The notes: a model not told the origin generated them from the sequence alone. Positions 49,891-59,220 are shown, counted from the stretch's first letter. The stretch is 64,000 nucleotides of DNA from Novosphingobium taihuense (GCF_007830315.1 NZ_VLKJ01000004.1:310001-374000), one strand, 5' to 3'. A program made the numbers and translations.

Positions 49891-50786
49891 TGACGCGGTT
49901 TCTTGTCGCGGCTGCGCAGTATCCGATCGAGCGGCTGGAGGGTTGGGACGCTTATGAGGCCAAGCTGACGCGTTGGGTGGACGAGGCGGCTGCGGGGGGT
50001 GCGGCTCTGGCGGTGTTTCCCGAATATGGGGCGATGGAACTGGCGAGCCTTGATCCCGCCACGATGGGCGATCTGGCAGGGTCTATCGAGACGGTGTCGG
50101 CGCAGTTGCCGCGCGTGGATGCGTTGCATTCCGCGCTGGCGGTGCGAACGGGGATGCATATTCTGGCGGCGTCTGCGCCGCGCAAGGATGCGGACGGGCG
50201 TTTTCGCAATGCGGCGCGTCTGTTTGCGCCGAATGGCAAATCGTCGGTGCAGGACAAGCTGGTAATGACGCGGTTCGAGCGCGAGCAGTGGGATATCGCT
50301 GCAGGTTCCTCGCTGCGGGTGTTCGAAACGGCGCTGGGACGGCTGGCGGTTTCGATCTGCTATGACAGCGAGTTTCCGCTGCTGGCGCGGGCCTGCGTCG
50401 AAGCGGGAGCCGAGGTGCTGCTGGTGCCTTCGTGCACGGACACTCTGCATGGCTATTGGCGGGTGCGGATCGGGGCGCAGGCCCGGGCGCTGGAGGGGCA
50501 GTGCTATGCGGTCCATTCGCCGACGGTGGGCGATGCGGCGTGGTCTCCGGCGGTGGACGAGAACCGGGGGGCGGCCGGGGTCTATGGGCCGCCGGATCGG
50601 GGGATGCCGGAGGACGGCGTGCTGGTGGTGGGCGCCGAAGGGACGGCGCAATGGGTCTTTGCCGAGATCGATACCGCGCACGTTGCCGAGTTGCGTGCCG
50701 ATGGTGGCGTGCTCAATGCGCGGCATTGGGGGGAGCAGCCGGGGGCGGTTGCTCTTCCGCCGGTGGAGGTCGTGGACTTGCGCTAG
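49890..50786 (+). CDS. Nitrilase-superfamily carbon-nitrogen hydrolase
   Basis: The 298-residue enzyme carries the catalytic triad Glu45 ('AVFPEYGAMEL'), Lys123 ('SVQDKLVMTRFE') and Cys157 ('AVSICYDSEFPLL'). The branch is that of amidases paired with GNAT proteins; the substrate (an amide or small N-acyl compound) is unknown. The start at 49890 is the first codon with a good site, AGGGGGGAATG, and is contributed by the repeat unit. It is followed 45 bases later by the E1 gene. Confidence 0.9.
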   Translation: MTRFLVAAAQYPIERLEGWDAYEAKLTRWVDEAAAGGAALAVFPEYGAMELASLDPATMGDLAGSIETVSAQLPRVDALHSALAVRTGMHILAASAPRKDADGRFRNAARLFAPNGKSSVQDKLVMTRFEREQWDIAAGSSLRVFETALGRLAVSICYDSEFPLLARACVEAGAEVLLVPSCTDTLHGYWRVRIGAQARALEGQCYAVHSPTVGDAAWSPAVDENRGAAGVYGPPDRGMPEDGVLVVGAEGTAQWVFAEIDTAHVAELRADGGVLNARHWGEQPGAVALPPVEVVDLR

Positions 50787-50831
50787 GCGCGCGGCTATCA
50801 GGCTGGTTCGTTACGAGGGAAACCATCCGCA

Positions 50832-53036
50832 ATGTCGCTTGATGCCGCCGAGCAGGTCCACCGGCAGTTCCTTGATGCGCTGGAAAAGGGCACCGCGCGC
50901 AGGCGTTCGAACCTCGGGCTGAAGGATGTTGGCCTCAGCCCGGAGCGGGCGGCGGCGCTGTTTCGCTCGCAGGCGCTGTCTCGCCAGCTCGACCGGATGA
51001 GCCGCAAGCTGCAGGCGCGGGGCGAGGGGTTCTATACCATCGGTTCCTCGGGGCACGAGGGTAACGCGGTGCTGGCCGAAGTGCTGCGCACGGATGACAT
51101 GGCGTTCTTGCACTATCGCGACGCCGCGTTCCAGATCCACCGCGCGCATCGGGTGCCGGGCGAGAACCCTGCGTGGGACATGCTGCTGAGCTTTACCGCG
51201 AGCATGGAAGACCCGATCTCGGGCGGGCGGCACAAGGTGCTGGGGTCGAAACGGCTGTTCATTCCGCCGCAGACCTCGACTATCGCCAGCCACTTGCCCA
51301 AGGCGGTGGGGACCGCGTTCTCCATCGGCATCGCGCGGCGGATGGGGTGGAGCGATACAGTGCTGGCGAAGGACGGCGTGGTGCTGTGCAGCTTTGGCGA
51401 TGCCAGCGCCAACCATTCGACCGCGCTGGGGGCGATCAACACGGCGTGCTGGGCAGCCTTTCAGGGGACGCCGATGCCGATCATTTTCCTGTGCGAGGAC
51501 AATGGCATCGGCATTTCCACGCGCACGCCGCCGGGGTGGATCGAGGCGAATTTCTCGGGCCGGGCAGGTCTGAACTACATTGCATGCGACGGGTCGGACC
51601 TTGTCGACACGATGCGTGCGGCGCGCGAGGCGGAAGTCATCGCGCGGCGGCAGAGGAAGCCGGTGTTCCTGCACATGAAGACGGTGCGCCTCTATGGCCA
51701 TGCCGGGAACGACGTGCAGCTGGCCTATCGCAGCAAGGAGGAAGTGCGCGCTGAAGAGGAGCGCGATCCGTTACTTGCGAGCGCCGCGCTGCTGATCGAG
51801 GAAGGGGTGATGACTGCGGGCGAGGTGCGCGCGGTCTATGACGAGATCGAGGCGACGCTGGAACGGCAGGTTGAGCTGGCAATCAGACGGCCCAAGCTGC
51901 CCGATGCGGCGGCGGTGATGGCGAGCATCGTGCCACCGAAGCGCGAGGGCGTGGAGAGACCTCTCGCCTCGGCGCAGGATCGCGCCGCGCTGTTTTCCGA
52001 TGATGCTGCGGCGATGGACAAGCCGCAGCACATGGCCAAGCTGATCAGCTGGGCGATGGCGGACCTGCTGCTGCAGTACCCGAACGCGATCGTGTGCGGC
52101 GAAGACGTGGGGCCGAAAGGCGGGGTCTATGCGGCGACGCAGAAGTTGCATTCGCGGTTCGGCTCGGCTCGGGTGATCAACACGCTGCTAGACGAGCAGG
52201 CGATCCTGGGGCTGGCCATTGGCGCGGCGCATAACGGGCTTTTGCCGATGCCCGAGATCCAGTTCCTCGCCTATGTCCACAATGCCGAGGACCAGATCCG
52301 GGGTGAGGCGGCAACGCTCTCGTTCTTCTCGGACGGGCAGTACACCAACCCGATGGTCGTGCGGATCGCCGGGCTGCCCTACCAGAAGGGGTTTGGCGGG
52401 CACTTCCACAACGACAACTCGCTGGCCGTATTCCGCGACATTCCGGGCGTGGTGCTGGCGGTGCCGTCCAACGGGCGCGATGCGGTGGCGATGCTGCGCG
52501 AATGTGTGCGGTTGGCGCATGAGGAGAGCCGCGTGGTGGTGTTTGTGGAGCCGATTGCGCTCTACATGACGCGGGACCTGCATGAGGCGGGCGATGGGCT
52601 CTGGTCCAGCGTCTATCAGCCGCCGGGTGAGGGCGAGATTGCTTTCGGGCAGATTGGCGTTGCGGGTGAGGGGGCCGACCTTGCCGTGGTGACTTATGGC
52701 AACGGGTTCTACCTTTCGCTTCAGGCGCAGAAGCTGCTGGCGGAGCGGGGAATCCACGTGCGGGTGATCGATCTGCGCTGGCTGGGGCCGGTCAACGATG
52801 ACGCGGTGATCGAAGCGGTTGCGTCCTGTTCGCGCGTGCTGGTGGTGGACGAGTGCCGGATTACCGGTGGGCAGAACGAGGCGCTGATGGCGTTGCTGGC
52901 CGAACGTGCGCCGGAAAAGGCGATTGCGCGGATGGCGGCGACCGACAGCTTCATTCCTCTCGCCCGTGCGGCGACGCATACGCTGCCGAGCCGGGACGGG
53001 ATTGTCGCCAAGGTGCTGGAGATGGTGCGTGGCTAA
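50832..53036 (+). CDS. Fused alpha-beta E1 of a 2-oxoacid dehydrogenase
   Basis: This 734-residue protein joins both E1 subunits. The alpha part (about 25-345) holds the thiamine diphosphate motif 'GDASANHSTALGAIN' (189-203) and 'EDNGIGIS'. The beta part starts near residue 396 ('HMAKLISWAMADLLLQYPNAIVCGEDVGPKGG'), has 'DEQAILGLAIGAAHNGLLPMPEIQF', and ends in a transketolase C-like domain. Branched-chain 2-oxoacid dehydrogenases (BCKDH) have this layout as separate genes in most species; fused forms are known. It decarboxylates a 2-oxoacid and transfers the acyl group to a lipoyl E2 that is not in the window. The adjacent transacylase gene overlaps its 3' end by eight bases. Confidence 0.9.
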   Translation: MSLDAAEQVHRQFLDALEKGTARRRSNLGLKDVGLSPERAAALFRSQALSRQLDRMSRKLQARGEGFYTIGSSGHEGNAVLAEVLRTDDMAFLHYRDAAFQIHRAHRVPGENPAWDMLLSFTASMEDPISGGRHKVLGSKRLFIPPQTSTIASHLPKAVGTAFSIGIARRMGWSDTVLAKDGVVLCSFGDASANHSTALGAINTACWAAFQGTPMPIIFLCEDNGIGISTRTPPGWIEANFSGRAGLNYIACDGSDLVDTMRAAREAEVIARRQRKPVFLHMKTVRLYGHAGNDVQLAYRSKEEVRAEEERDPLLASAALLIEEGVMTAGEVRAVYDEIEATLERQVELAIRRPKLPDAAAVMASIVPPKREGVERPLASAQDRAALFSDDAAAMDKPQHMAKLISWAMADLLLQYPNAIVCGEDVGPKGGVYAATQKLHSRFGSARVINTLLDEQAILGLAIGAAHNGLLPMPEIQFLAYVHNAEDQIRGEAATLSFFSDGQYTNPMVVRIAGLPYQKGFGGHFHNDNSLAVFRDIPGVVLAVPSNGRDAVAMLRECVRLAHEESRVVVFVEPIALYMTRDLHEAGDGLWSSVYQPPGEGEIAFGQIGVAGEGADLAVVTYGNGFYLSLQAQKLLAERGIHVRVIDLRWLGPVNDDAVIEAVASCSRVLVVDECRITGGQNEALMALLAERAPEKAIARMAATDSFIPLARAATHTLPSRDGIVAKVLEMVRG

Positions 53037-54042
53037 GGAGACAGTCCTCGTCGTTTGCCCCGGTCGCGGCACCTACAATGCGCCGGAGCTGGGGTATCTG
53101 GCGCGGCATCATGGCGGGTCTGAATGGCTGGCGCGGTTCGATGCGATGCGGGCAGAGGCGGGGAAGGCGACGCTTTCGGCGCTTGATGGGGCGGCGAAAT
53201 TTGGTCCGGCCTTGCTCAAGGGCGACAATGCGGCGCCGCTGATCCATGCCTGTGCTTATCTGGATTTCCTCAGCATCGACCGCGAGCGGTTCGAGGTGGT
53301 GGCAGTGACCGGGAATTCGATGGGCTGGTACACTGCGCTGGCCTGTGCCGGGGCGGTTTCGGGCGAGCATGGTTTTGCCATTGCCGACGGGATGGGCGTC
53401 AATTCGCAGCGCCATGAGCCGGGCGGGCAGGCGGTGCTGGTGCTGGCGGGGGAAGACTGGACGGTCGACCAGGCGCTCGTTGCCACTGTCGAGGCGGCGA
53501 TGGCGCGGCATGGGGTGCTGCCTTCGATCCGGCTGGGCGGGATGCTGGTGGTGGCAGGATCAGTGGCAGCGCTCGATGGGTTCGAGAAGGACCTGCCGCA
53601 GCTTTCTCGCTCGCCGATGCGGCTGGCGGGGCATGGGCCGTTTCATACGCCGCTGATGTGGCCAAGCAGCGATGCCGCGCGGGCGCAGTTTCCGGTGGAC
53701 TGGTTCGGCCAGCCGCAGGTGCCGCTGATCGACGGGCGGGGGAAGGTGTGGCGGCGGTTCGAGAGCGACGCCCAAGAGCTGTGGGATTACACCTTCGGCC
53801 ACCAGATCCTGCAGCCTTACGATTTCACCGCCGCGATGACCGTGGGCATCCGCGAGTTTGCGCCGGACCGCGTGGTGCTGCTCGGGCCGGGGGAGACGCT
53901 GGGCGGGGCTATTGGGCAGGTCCTGATTGCTCGAAAATGGCTGGACATCGCGTCACGTAACATGTTCACTGCGCGGCAGGGAGAGGATCCGTTTCTGATT
54001 GGCCTGGGGAGACCCAGCCAGCGGAGTATCGTGATCCCGTGA
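53029..54042 (+). CDS. FabD-like acyltransferase without the malonyl-binding Arg
   Basis: The 337-residue protein has the FabD acyltransferase fold: nucleophilic Ser97 in 'VTGNSMGWY' (GxSxG) and catalytic His206 in 'GHGPFHTPLMWP'. Aligned by eye to E. coli FabD, the residue 25 positions after the Ser, which is Arg117 in FabD and binds the malonyl carboxylate, is Met122. This predicts a monocarboxylic acyl group rather than malonyl. The GTG start at 53029 overlaps the E1 stop, so the two are coupled; its 3' end overlaps the phosphatase gene. It may transfer a branched acyl group made by E1/E2 to a carrier protein. Confidence 0.75.
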   Translation: MAKETVLVVCPGRGTYNAPELGYLARHHGGSEWLARFDAMRAEAGKATLSALDGAAKFGPALLKGDNAAPLIHACAYLDFLSIDRERFEVVAVTGNSMGWYTALACAGAVSGEHGFAIADGMGVNSQRHEPGGQAVLVLAGEDWTVDQALVATVEAAMARHGVLPSIRLGGMLVVAGSVAALDGFEKDLPQLSRSPMRLAGHGPFHTPLMWPSSDAARAQFPVDWFGQPQVPLIDGRGKVWRRFESDAQELWDYTFGHQILQPYDFTAAMTVGIREFAPDRVVLLGPGETLGGAIGQVLIARKWLDIASRNMFTARQGEDPFLIGLGRPSQRSIVIP

Positions 54043-54503
54043 GTCAACCGTCGATATTGTTCGTCTGCCTAGGAAACATCTGCCGATCGCCTCTCGCCGA
54101 GGCGGCGTTGCGCCGTCGTGCGGTGGAGGCAGGGGTGGCGATGACGATAGATTCCGCCGGAACCGGTGACTGGCACGTCGGCCGCCCGCCCGATCCCCGC
54201 GCACAGGAAACCGCGATGCGCCATGGCCTCGACATTTCGAGCTATCGCGCGCGGCAGGTGACCGAGGCGGACTTCCACAAGTTCGGCCACGTTTTCGCGC
54301 TCGACCAGCAGAACCTCAAGGACCTCCGCCGCATTGAACCTTCGCGCCATATTGCCGAAGTGCGGCTGCTGATGGACCTTGTGCCGGGCCGCAAGGGCAC
54401 GGCGGTGATCGATCCCTACTATGGTGACGAGGACGATTTCGAGCAGGCGTGGGCCGACGTCGATGCTGCGGCGCAGGCGCTGGTGAAGCGGTACTTGCGT
54501 TAG
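54039..54503 (+). CDS. Low-molecular-weight protein tyrosine phosphatase
   Basis: The 154-residue phosphatase carries the P-loop 'VCLGNICRSPLAEAAL' (Cys10, Arg16, CX5R) and the acid loop 'VIDPYYGDEDDF' with the general-acid Asp. Relatives act on phosphotyrosine in capsule regulators and other proteins. The GTG start overlaps the previous stop by four bases (GTGA), which links it to the E1/transacylase unit. A lower-GC gap follows. Confidence 0.92.
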   Translation: MSQPSILFVCLGNICRSPLAEAALRRRAVEAGVAMTIDSAGTGDWHVGRPPDPRAQETAMRHGLDISSYRARQVTEADFHKFGHVFALDQQNLKDLRRIEPSRHIAEVRLLMDLVPGRKGTAVIDPYYGDEDDFEQAWADVDAAAQALVKRYLR

Positions 54504-54659
54504 TGGGGAAGGACAGGTTCCGTCTTGGCGGGGCAGCGTCAGCTATCTGTCTATTCGCGCTGAAAGCGGACCTTCCGGATACGACGCCGATGTGGTCGTG
54601 CTTCTGAAGCTTTCCCATTGCTGTTGCCGAGGTATCGCAGTCCGGTCTAACCTTGACCG

Positions 54660-55403
54660 ATGACTGCGCGCTACGACACGATCGGGATCAATTATGACCA
54701 GCTACGATTGCCGGATCCCCGCATCGCCAGGCAGATCAATCATGCTTTGGGATCAGCCTCGACCGTATTGAACGTCGGAGCCGGAACCGGGTCATATGAA
54801 CCTGCGGATAGGCAAGTCACAGCTGTCGAGCCGTCGATTGAAATGATCCGTAAGCGAAAACCGTCGGCCGCTCCCGTCCTTCAGGCAAGCGCCGAGCACC
54901 TTCCCTTCGAAGATCAGTCCTTTGATGCCGCGATGGCAATTCTGACGATTCACCATTGGCCCGACAAGGCTGCGGGCTTGCGCGAAATGAGGAGAGTGAC
55001 GCGCGGGCCGCTCGTGCTGCTGACCTTCGACCCGTCGCACCGGCCGTGGCTGACCGACTACCTGCCCGAACTCGTGTCGCTGGACGAAGGCCAAATGCCG
55101 AAAATGTCGCAATATCAAGAGTGGTTTGGTTCAGTGACGATCGAGCCGGTCTTGGTCCCGCGTGATTGCACAGACGGATTCCTGTACGCATATTGGTGCC
55201 GACCGGAGGCCTATCTGGACGCGCGGATCAGGTCAGGGAGTTCTTCGTTCTGGTCGCTCCCCGGGCTGGAGGCAGGCTGCTCACGATTGGCAAAAGATCT
55301 TGAGAGCGGCGAATGGGATCGCAAGTTCGGGTATCTTCGCGGTGAAACCGAATATGACGCAGGCTACAGGTTGGTCGTTGCCAATCCTGCACCGACAGCC
55401 TGA
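54660..55403 (+). CDS. SAM-dependent methyltransferase, class I
   Basis: The product has 247 residues. Motif I is 'VLNVGAGTGSYEPADRQVTAVEPS', with the SAM-binding GxGxG-like loop; 'LPFEDQSFDAAMAILTIHHWPDKAAGL' is motif III (Methyltransf_11 style). Target unknown. Base composition here is lower in GC than in neighbours, and the preceding 156 bp holds no gene. A HAD gene follows 11 bases later on the same strand, probably cotranscribed. Confidence 0.85.
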   Translation: MTARYDTIGINYDQLRLPDPRIARQINHALGSASTVLNVGAGTGSYEPADRQVTAVEPSIEMIRKRKPSAAPVLQASAEHLPFEDQSFDAAMAILTIHHWPDKAAGLREMRRVTRGPLVLLTFDPSHRPWLTDYLPELVSLDEGQMPKMSQYQEWFGSVTIEPVLVPRDCTDGFLYAYWCRPEAYLDARIRSGSSSFWSLPGLEAGCSRLAKDLESGEWDRKFGYLRGETEYDAGYRLVVANPAPTA

Positions 55404-55414
55404 CACGCTCGGAT

Positions 55415-56029
55415 ATGCAGCGCAGGGCGATCATGGTCGATGTGGATGGCGTGCTGATCGCGCATCCACATCTCAAGGGCTGGTCGGTGAACCTTGAGAT
55501 CGATCTGGGCATATCCCCTGCAGCATTGCATGAGAGGTTCTTCCGCCGCGAGTGGGACGATGTCGTGCACGGACGCGCTGCCCTTCGGGATCGTCTGGCA
55601 CCTGCGCTCGCAGAGATTGCACCAGCGGCATTGCCAGATGATCTGATCGCATACTGGTTCAGCAATGACGCGCACGTCGATCACCGCCTCCTCGCAGAGC
55701 TGCAGCATCTGCGCCGAGAGGGTTTGGAACTTCATCTCGCGACTGTCCAAGAACATGAGCGCGCCAAGTATATCTGGGACAATTTGGGTCTGCGGGAAAC
55801 TTTCGACAGCATTCACTATTCAGCGGCACTCGGCTATTCTAAGCCCGATCATGCTTTTTACGGTGCTGTGGAATCAGCCTCGCGGCTTTCGCCCGACGCC
55901 ATATTCTTCATCGACGACAAAATTGAAAATGTCGCAGCGGCGAAAGAGTGCGGTTGGACCGCTGCTTTGTGGACCGGCCACGAGACTGTGCGGGATCTGA
56001 TGCGAAGCTTCGAGTGGAAAGGCAACTAA
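55415..56029 (+). CDS. HAD family hydrolase
   Basis: The 204-residue protein has motif I 'IMVDVDGVLIAHPH', with nucleophile and acid Asp, motif II 'LATVQEHERA', a Lys in 'GYSKPDHAFY', and motif III-IV 'IFFIDDKIENVAAA' with two Asp. The cap is small and helical, as in subfamily IA. It dephosphorylates or dehalogenates an unknown small substrate. It shares lower GC with the methyltransferase before it, and both may have arrived together. Confidence 0.88.
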   Translation: MQRRAIMVDVDGVLIAHPHLKGWSVNLEIDLGISPAALHERFFRREWDDVVHGRAALRDRLAPALAEIAPAALPDDLIAYWFSNDAHVDHRLLAELQHLRREGLELHLATVQEHERAKYIWDNLGLRETFDSIHYSAALGYSKPDHAFYGAVESASRLSPDAIFFIDDKIENVAAAKECGWTAALWTGHETVRDLMRSFEWKGN

Positions 56030-56099
56030 CCACCCCATTCCTGCCGTTCGGTCGGCTGTCAGCGATCCGCATTAGCGGTCCTCGCCCCCCAATCTGACC

Positions 56100-57176
56100 C
56101 TAGACCCGTTTGAGGTCTGCTACAGGCTCGGCATCGACGTGGGTGACCGAGACCAGCGTGCCGGGATTGGCGTTTGCGATTGTTACCGTCGATGACAGCT
56201 GGGTGGCCAGTGCGTTGACGATGCCGGTGCCGAGGCCCGGCTTGGCCTGGGCGAAGTTGCCGGGCAAGCCTACGCCATTATCGCCCACGAACAGCAGCCA
56301 GCCTTGCGGGTTGGTTGCAAAGCCCACCGTGATCTTGCCGTTCTTCGGCCCGCCCGGAAAGGCGTGCTTGAGCGCGTTGATCACGAGTTCGGTCACGATC
56401 AGGCCGATACTGACCGACCTGTCTGCCGAGGTGAAGCTGTCGTCGACCACGACTTCGAGCGTCAGTTCTGCCGGATCGGCGATCATCGATGCGCCGATGC
56501 TGGCGCACAGGCCCGAGAGGTAGGGCCTAAGATAGACATCGCCGGTGGCGGTGGCGGCGAGCTGGCGCTGCAGGGTGGCGATGGACATCACGCGGTGGTG
56601 GGCATCGCGCAAATGCTCGCGCGTTTCTTCGGACTGGACGCTGCGCACGCGCTGCATCAGCACGCTGGCGATGATCTGCAGGCTGTTGGCCACGCGGTGG
56701 TGGAGTTCCTGCAGCAGGACTTCCTTTTCGCGGAGCAGGGCTTCCTTCTCCAGCTCTGCATGGCGGACCCGGTTTTCGGCGGCGCGAGACTCCGTGATGT
56801 CGGTGATGGCCAGCACCAGCCGCAGGGGCTCGCTGTCGGGATGGGCAAGAACGTGGGCGTTGAGGATCAGGGTGCGCGGTTTTGCGCCGGGGCGACGCAG
56901 AACCATTTCATAGGCCTCGATCGCTGCGCGGCCGGCTGCCGTGGCCTTGAGGAGTGAGCGCAGCTGCGGGATGTTCCACTCGCCATCGCCCAGTTCGAAA
57001 AGTTCGCGGCCGACGATGTTGGTGCAGTTGATCGAGAAGGCGCGGCAGAACGAGCCGCTGGCCGCCTGCACGACCAGACTGTCGCTGAGCAGGACAAGGG
57101 GGGTGGCCGACGACATGACAAGCGCCATGCCGAGGCTGCTCGCCTCGTGGGGAGGGATGGGCGTAAGGAATTCCAT
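56100..57176 (-). CDS. PAS-HisKA_2 sensor histidine kinase
   Basis: The 358-residue soluble kinase has a PAS domain (about 35-140), then HisKA_2 with 'LLQELHHRVANSLQIIASVLMQRVRS' containing the phospho-accepting His. A HATPase domain with N-box 'ELVINALKHAF', G1 'VGDNGVGLP' and G2 'GLGTGIVNAL' follows. There is no membrane helix. Relatives of the HisKA_2/HWE group take part in general stress, light or oxygen responses in alphaproteobacteria. ATG at 57176 follows GGAAAGCC; ATG at 57221 is possible. No response regulator lies nearby. Confidence 0.88.
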   Translation of the reverse strand: MEFLTPIPPHEASSLGMALVMSSATPLVLLSDSLVVQAASGSFCRAFSINCTNIVGRELFELGDGEWNIPQLRSLLKATAAGRAAIEAYEMVLRRPGAKPRTLILNAHVLAHPDSEPLRLVLAITDITESRAAENRVRHAELEKEALLREKEVLLQELHHRVANSLQIIASVLMQRVRSVQSEETREHLRDAHHRVMSIATLQRQLAATATGDVYLRPYLSGLCASIGASMIADPAELTLEVVVDDSFTSADRSVSIGLIVTELVINALKHAFPGGPKNGKITVGFATNPQGWLLFVGDNGVGLPGNFAQAKPGLGTGIVNALATQLSSTVTIANANPGTLVSVTHVDAEPVADLKRV

Positions 57177-57325
57177 GGCCCGGGCTTTCCGAAAGCCGGT
57201 GACCCGCAGGGCGAGAGCCATTTCCGGTTGCCCGTCGGCAAGGATGCTGGCGAACTCTTGTGGGTTACCATGTATTCGCCGTGCGTCCTAATCGCCTTGA
57301 CGACGGGTGCGGTGTAAACCGGATG

Positions 57326-58099
57326 TCAGGCGACGATCAGCCTGACTTGTGCCTCGCTGATCATCTGCGCGGCTTGCGGCGAAATCCCGCTGTCGGTGAT
57401 GATTGTGTCGATCTCGTCGAGCCCGCAGACGATGGTGCCCGATTGCGTTTCGAACTTGCTGCTGTCGACAAGCAGGATCACTTCTTCGGCGCGGTCGATC
57501 AGGCGGCGTTCGGCGGCGACGAGGACGACGTCTGCCTGCATCGCGCCTTGGGGGCCGACGGCGGCGGCACCCATGAACAGGCGCGGGGCGTGAAAGCGTG
57601 GCATCGATTCCTCGCCCGCTGCGGCAAGAATGATGTTCTGTTCGCGGAACACGGCGCCTGATGGCACGAGGATGCGCGTGGTCGGTTGTGGCAGCAGCGC
57701 GGTGACGATGTGCAGTGAGTTGGTCAGCACCTGAAGGCCCAGGCCATCGAGGTGCGCGCACATCTGCAGCGTGGTGGTGCCGCCATCGATCATCACGCCT
57801 TCGCCGGGCGAGCACAGCGCGGCGGCGGCCTTGCCGATGGCCTGCTTGGCGGCGAGGTTGCGGGTGATGCTCTGTTCGAACGGGGTGCCGAGCAGGCGCG
57901 GGCCGGTGCCGTCTTCCCCGTCGGGCAGCTTGGCCCCGCCGTGGACGCGGACGATCTGGCCTGCTTCCTCAAGCCGCGTCAGATCGCGCCGGATCGTGGC
58001 GGGCGAGGCATCGAGCAGGGCTTCGAGATCGCGATAGCTGACAAAGCCGGTCGGCCGCAGCGCCTCGAATATCCGCCGTTCCCGTTCTTCCGCGTGCAT
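57326..58099 (-). CDS. DeoR/GlpR-type transcriptional regulator
   Basis: The product has 257 residues. The N-terminal HTH is 'VSYRDLEALLDASPATIRRDLTRLEEAGQIVRVHGGA' (DeoR signature); the C-terminal sugar-phosphate sensor includes 'GEGVMIDGGTTTLQM' and 'VDSSKFETQS'. It is the last gene of the deoxysugar operon, 27 bases after rhaT, and most likely represses that operon, with relief by a phosphorylated intermediate. The palindrome at 61820-61851 is the candidate operator. Confidence 0.92.
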   Translation of the reverse strand: MHAEERERRIFEALRPTGFVSYRDLEALLDASPATIRRDLTRLEEAGQIVRVHGGAKLPDGEDGTGPRLLGTPFEQSITRNLAAKQAIGKAAAALCSPGEGVMIDGGTTTLQMCAHLDGLGLQVLTNSLHIVTALLPQPTTRILVPSGAVFREQNIILAAAGEESMPRFHAPRLFMGAAAVGPQGAMQADVVLVAAERRLIDRAEEVILLVDSSKFETQSGTIVCGLDEIDTIITDSGISPQAAQMISEAQVRLIVA

Positions 58100-58126
58100 T
58101 TGAGCTGGGGTCCCTTCCGCCCGCGC

Positions 58127-59200
58127 TTATGCACTCGCCTGCAGCATGTTGCCAAGGCCGATGACGATGGTCGAGCCGACAAGCAGGCCGATGCCGGTCC
58201 AGACCAGCGTGCGGGTGCGGGCGGATGCGCCCTTCCATTCCTTGAGCGCGAAGCCCCAGAGCGTGGAGAACAGGATGATCGAAGCCATGTGCAGCGTCCA
58301 GGAGGAGAAGCCGTATTCGCCCATCTGGCTTTCGCCCATCGTGTAGAAGAAGAACTGGCCGTACCAGAGCGTGCCGCCAAGCGCCGCGAGGAGCCAGTTG
58401 GCGAGGAGGTTCGGGCGCTCGCCGGGTTGTGCCTCGGGCGAGGCCGCGCCGAAGAACTGGCCGAAGCTCTTGTTCTTCGCGATCAGGTAGGCGCACCACA
58501 GCGCGTTGGTGGTGAGGCCGCCGGCAAGGACGACGCACAGGACGGGAAGGCCTTGGGCAAGCGGATCGGTGCCGGCGGCCAGCGTCAGGTCGCGGATCGG
58601 CTGGCCTGCGGCAAGGCCCCAGGCAAAGCAGCCCGACATGACGCCAGAGAAGGTCGCGATCAGAAGGCCCTTGCGCAAGTTGAACTCGGCCACGCCTTCG
58701 GACGCCGCGCCGCCGAGATCGGCTTCCTTGGCATTGCCTGCTCGGGCGACGACCACGATCCCGGCCAGCGTGATCAGGATGCCGAGCAGGGTGAGCTTTC
58801 CGCTGGTGGTCGCCGCGATCGCTCCAAGGGTGCCATCGAAGATCGGCGGACCCATCGTGCCGATCACCGTGGTGAGGCCGAGCGCTACTGCCATGCCGAG
58901 CGAGAGGCCGAGGTAGCGCATGGTCAGGCCGAAGGTCAGCCCGCCAAAGCCCCACATCGCGCCCCAGAACCAGCACCACATCAGCGTATCGCGCGGGGTG
59001 GCGGAGAGGACGCCGAGCAGGTCCTTCGTCTGGATCGAGGCGAAGAGCCAGGGCGCGATTGCCCAAGAGAACAGGCCGCCGGCCAGCCAGAACACTTCCC
59101 ACGACCACAGCTTGATGCGCTTGTACGGCACGTAGAAACTGGCCGAGGAGAAGCCTCCGATCCAGTGAAAGAGTACGCCCAGCAGCGGGTTCGCGCCCAT
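58127..59200 (-). CDS. rhaT: L-rhamnose/H+ symporter RhaT-like transporter
   Basis: The 357-residue protein has about ten membrane helices and is of the RhaT family of the DMT superfamily. N-terminal 'GVLFHWIGGFSSASFYVPYKRIKLWSWEVFW' and 'GALGG...' style helices match RhaT; 'GMSQMG'-like 'TMGESQMGEYGF' is a conserved loop. Start is ATG at 59200 with AGGAA six bases before; an ATG at 59215 lacks a ribosome site. It lies 20 bases after lldD in the operon and should bring in L-rhamnose or a related 6-deoxyhexose. Confidence 0.85.
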   Translation of the reverse strand: MGANPLLGVLFHWIGGFSSASFYVPYKRIKLWSWEVFWLAGGLFSWAIAPWLFASIQTKDLLGVLSATPRDTLMWCWFWGAMWGFGGLTFGLTMRYLGLSLGMAVALGLTTVIGTMGPPIFDGTLGAIAATTSGKLTLLGILITLAGIVVVARAGNAKEADLGGAASEGVAEFNLRKGLLIATFSGVMSGCFAWGLAAGQPIRDLTLAAGTDPLAQGLPVLCVVLAGGLTTNALWCAYLIAKNKSFGQFFGAASPEAQPGERPNLLANWLLAALGGTLWYGQFFFYTMGESQMGEYGFSSWTLHMASIILFSTLWGFALKEWKGASARTRTLVWTGIGLLVGSTIVIGLGNMLQASA

Positions 59201-59220
59201 CGGTTCCTGTCCCATTTTTG

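Noticed and set aside
54504..54659. Possible decayed gene before the methyltransferase
   Set aside because: No frame of useful length or recognisable protein remnant could be supported.
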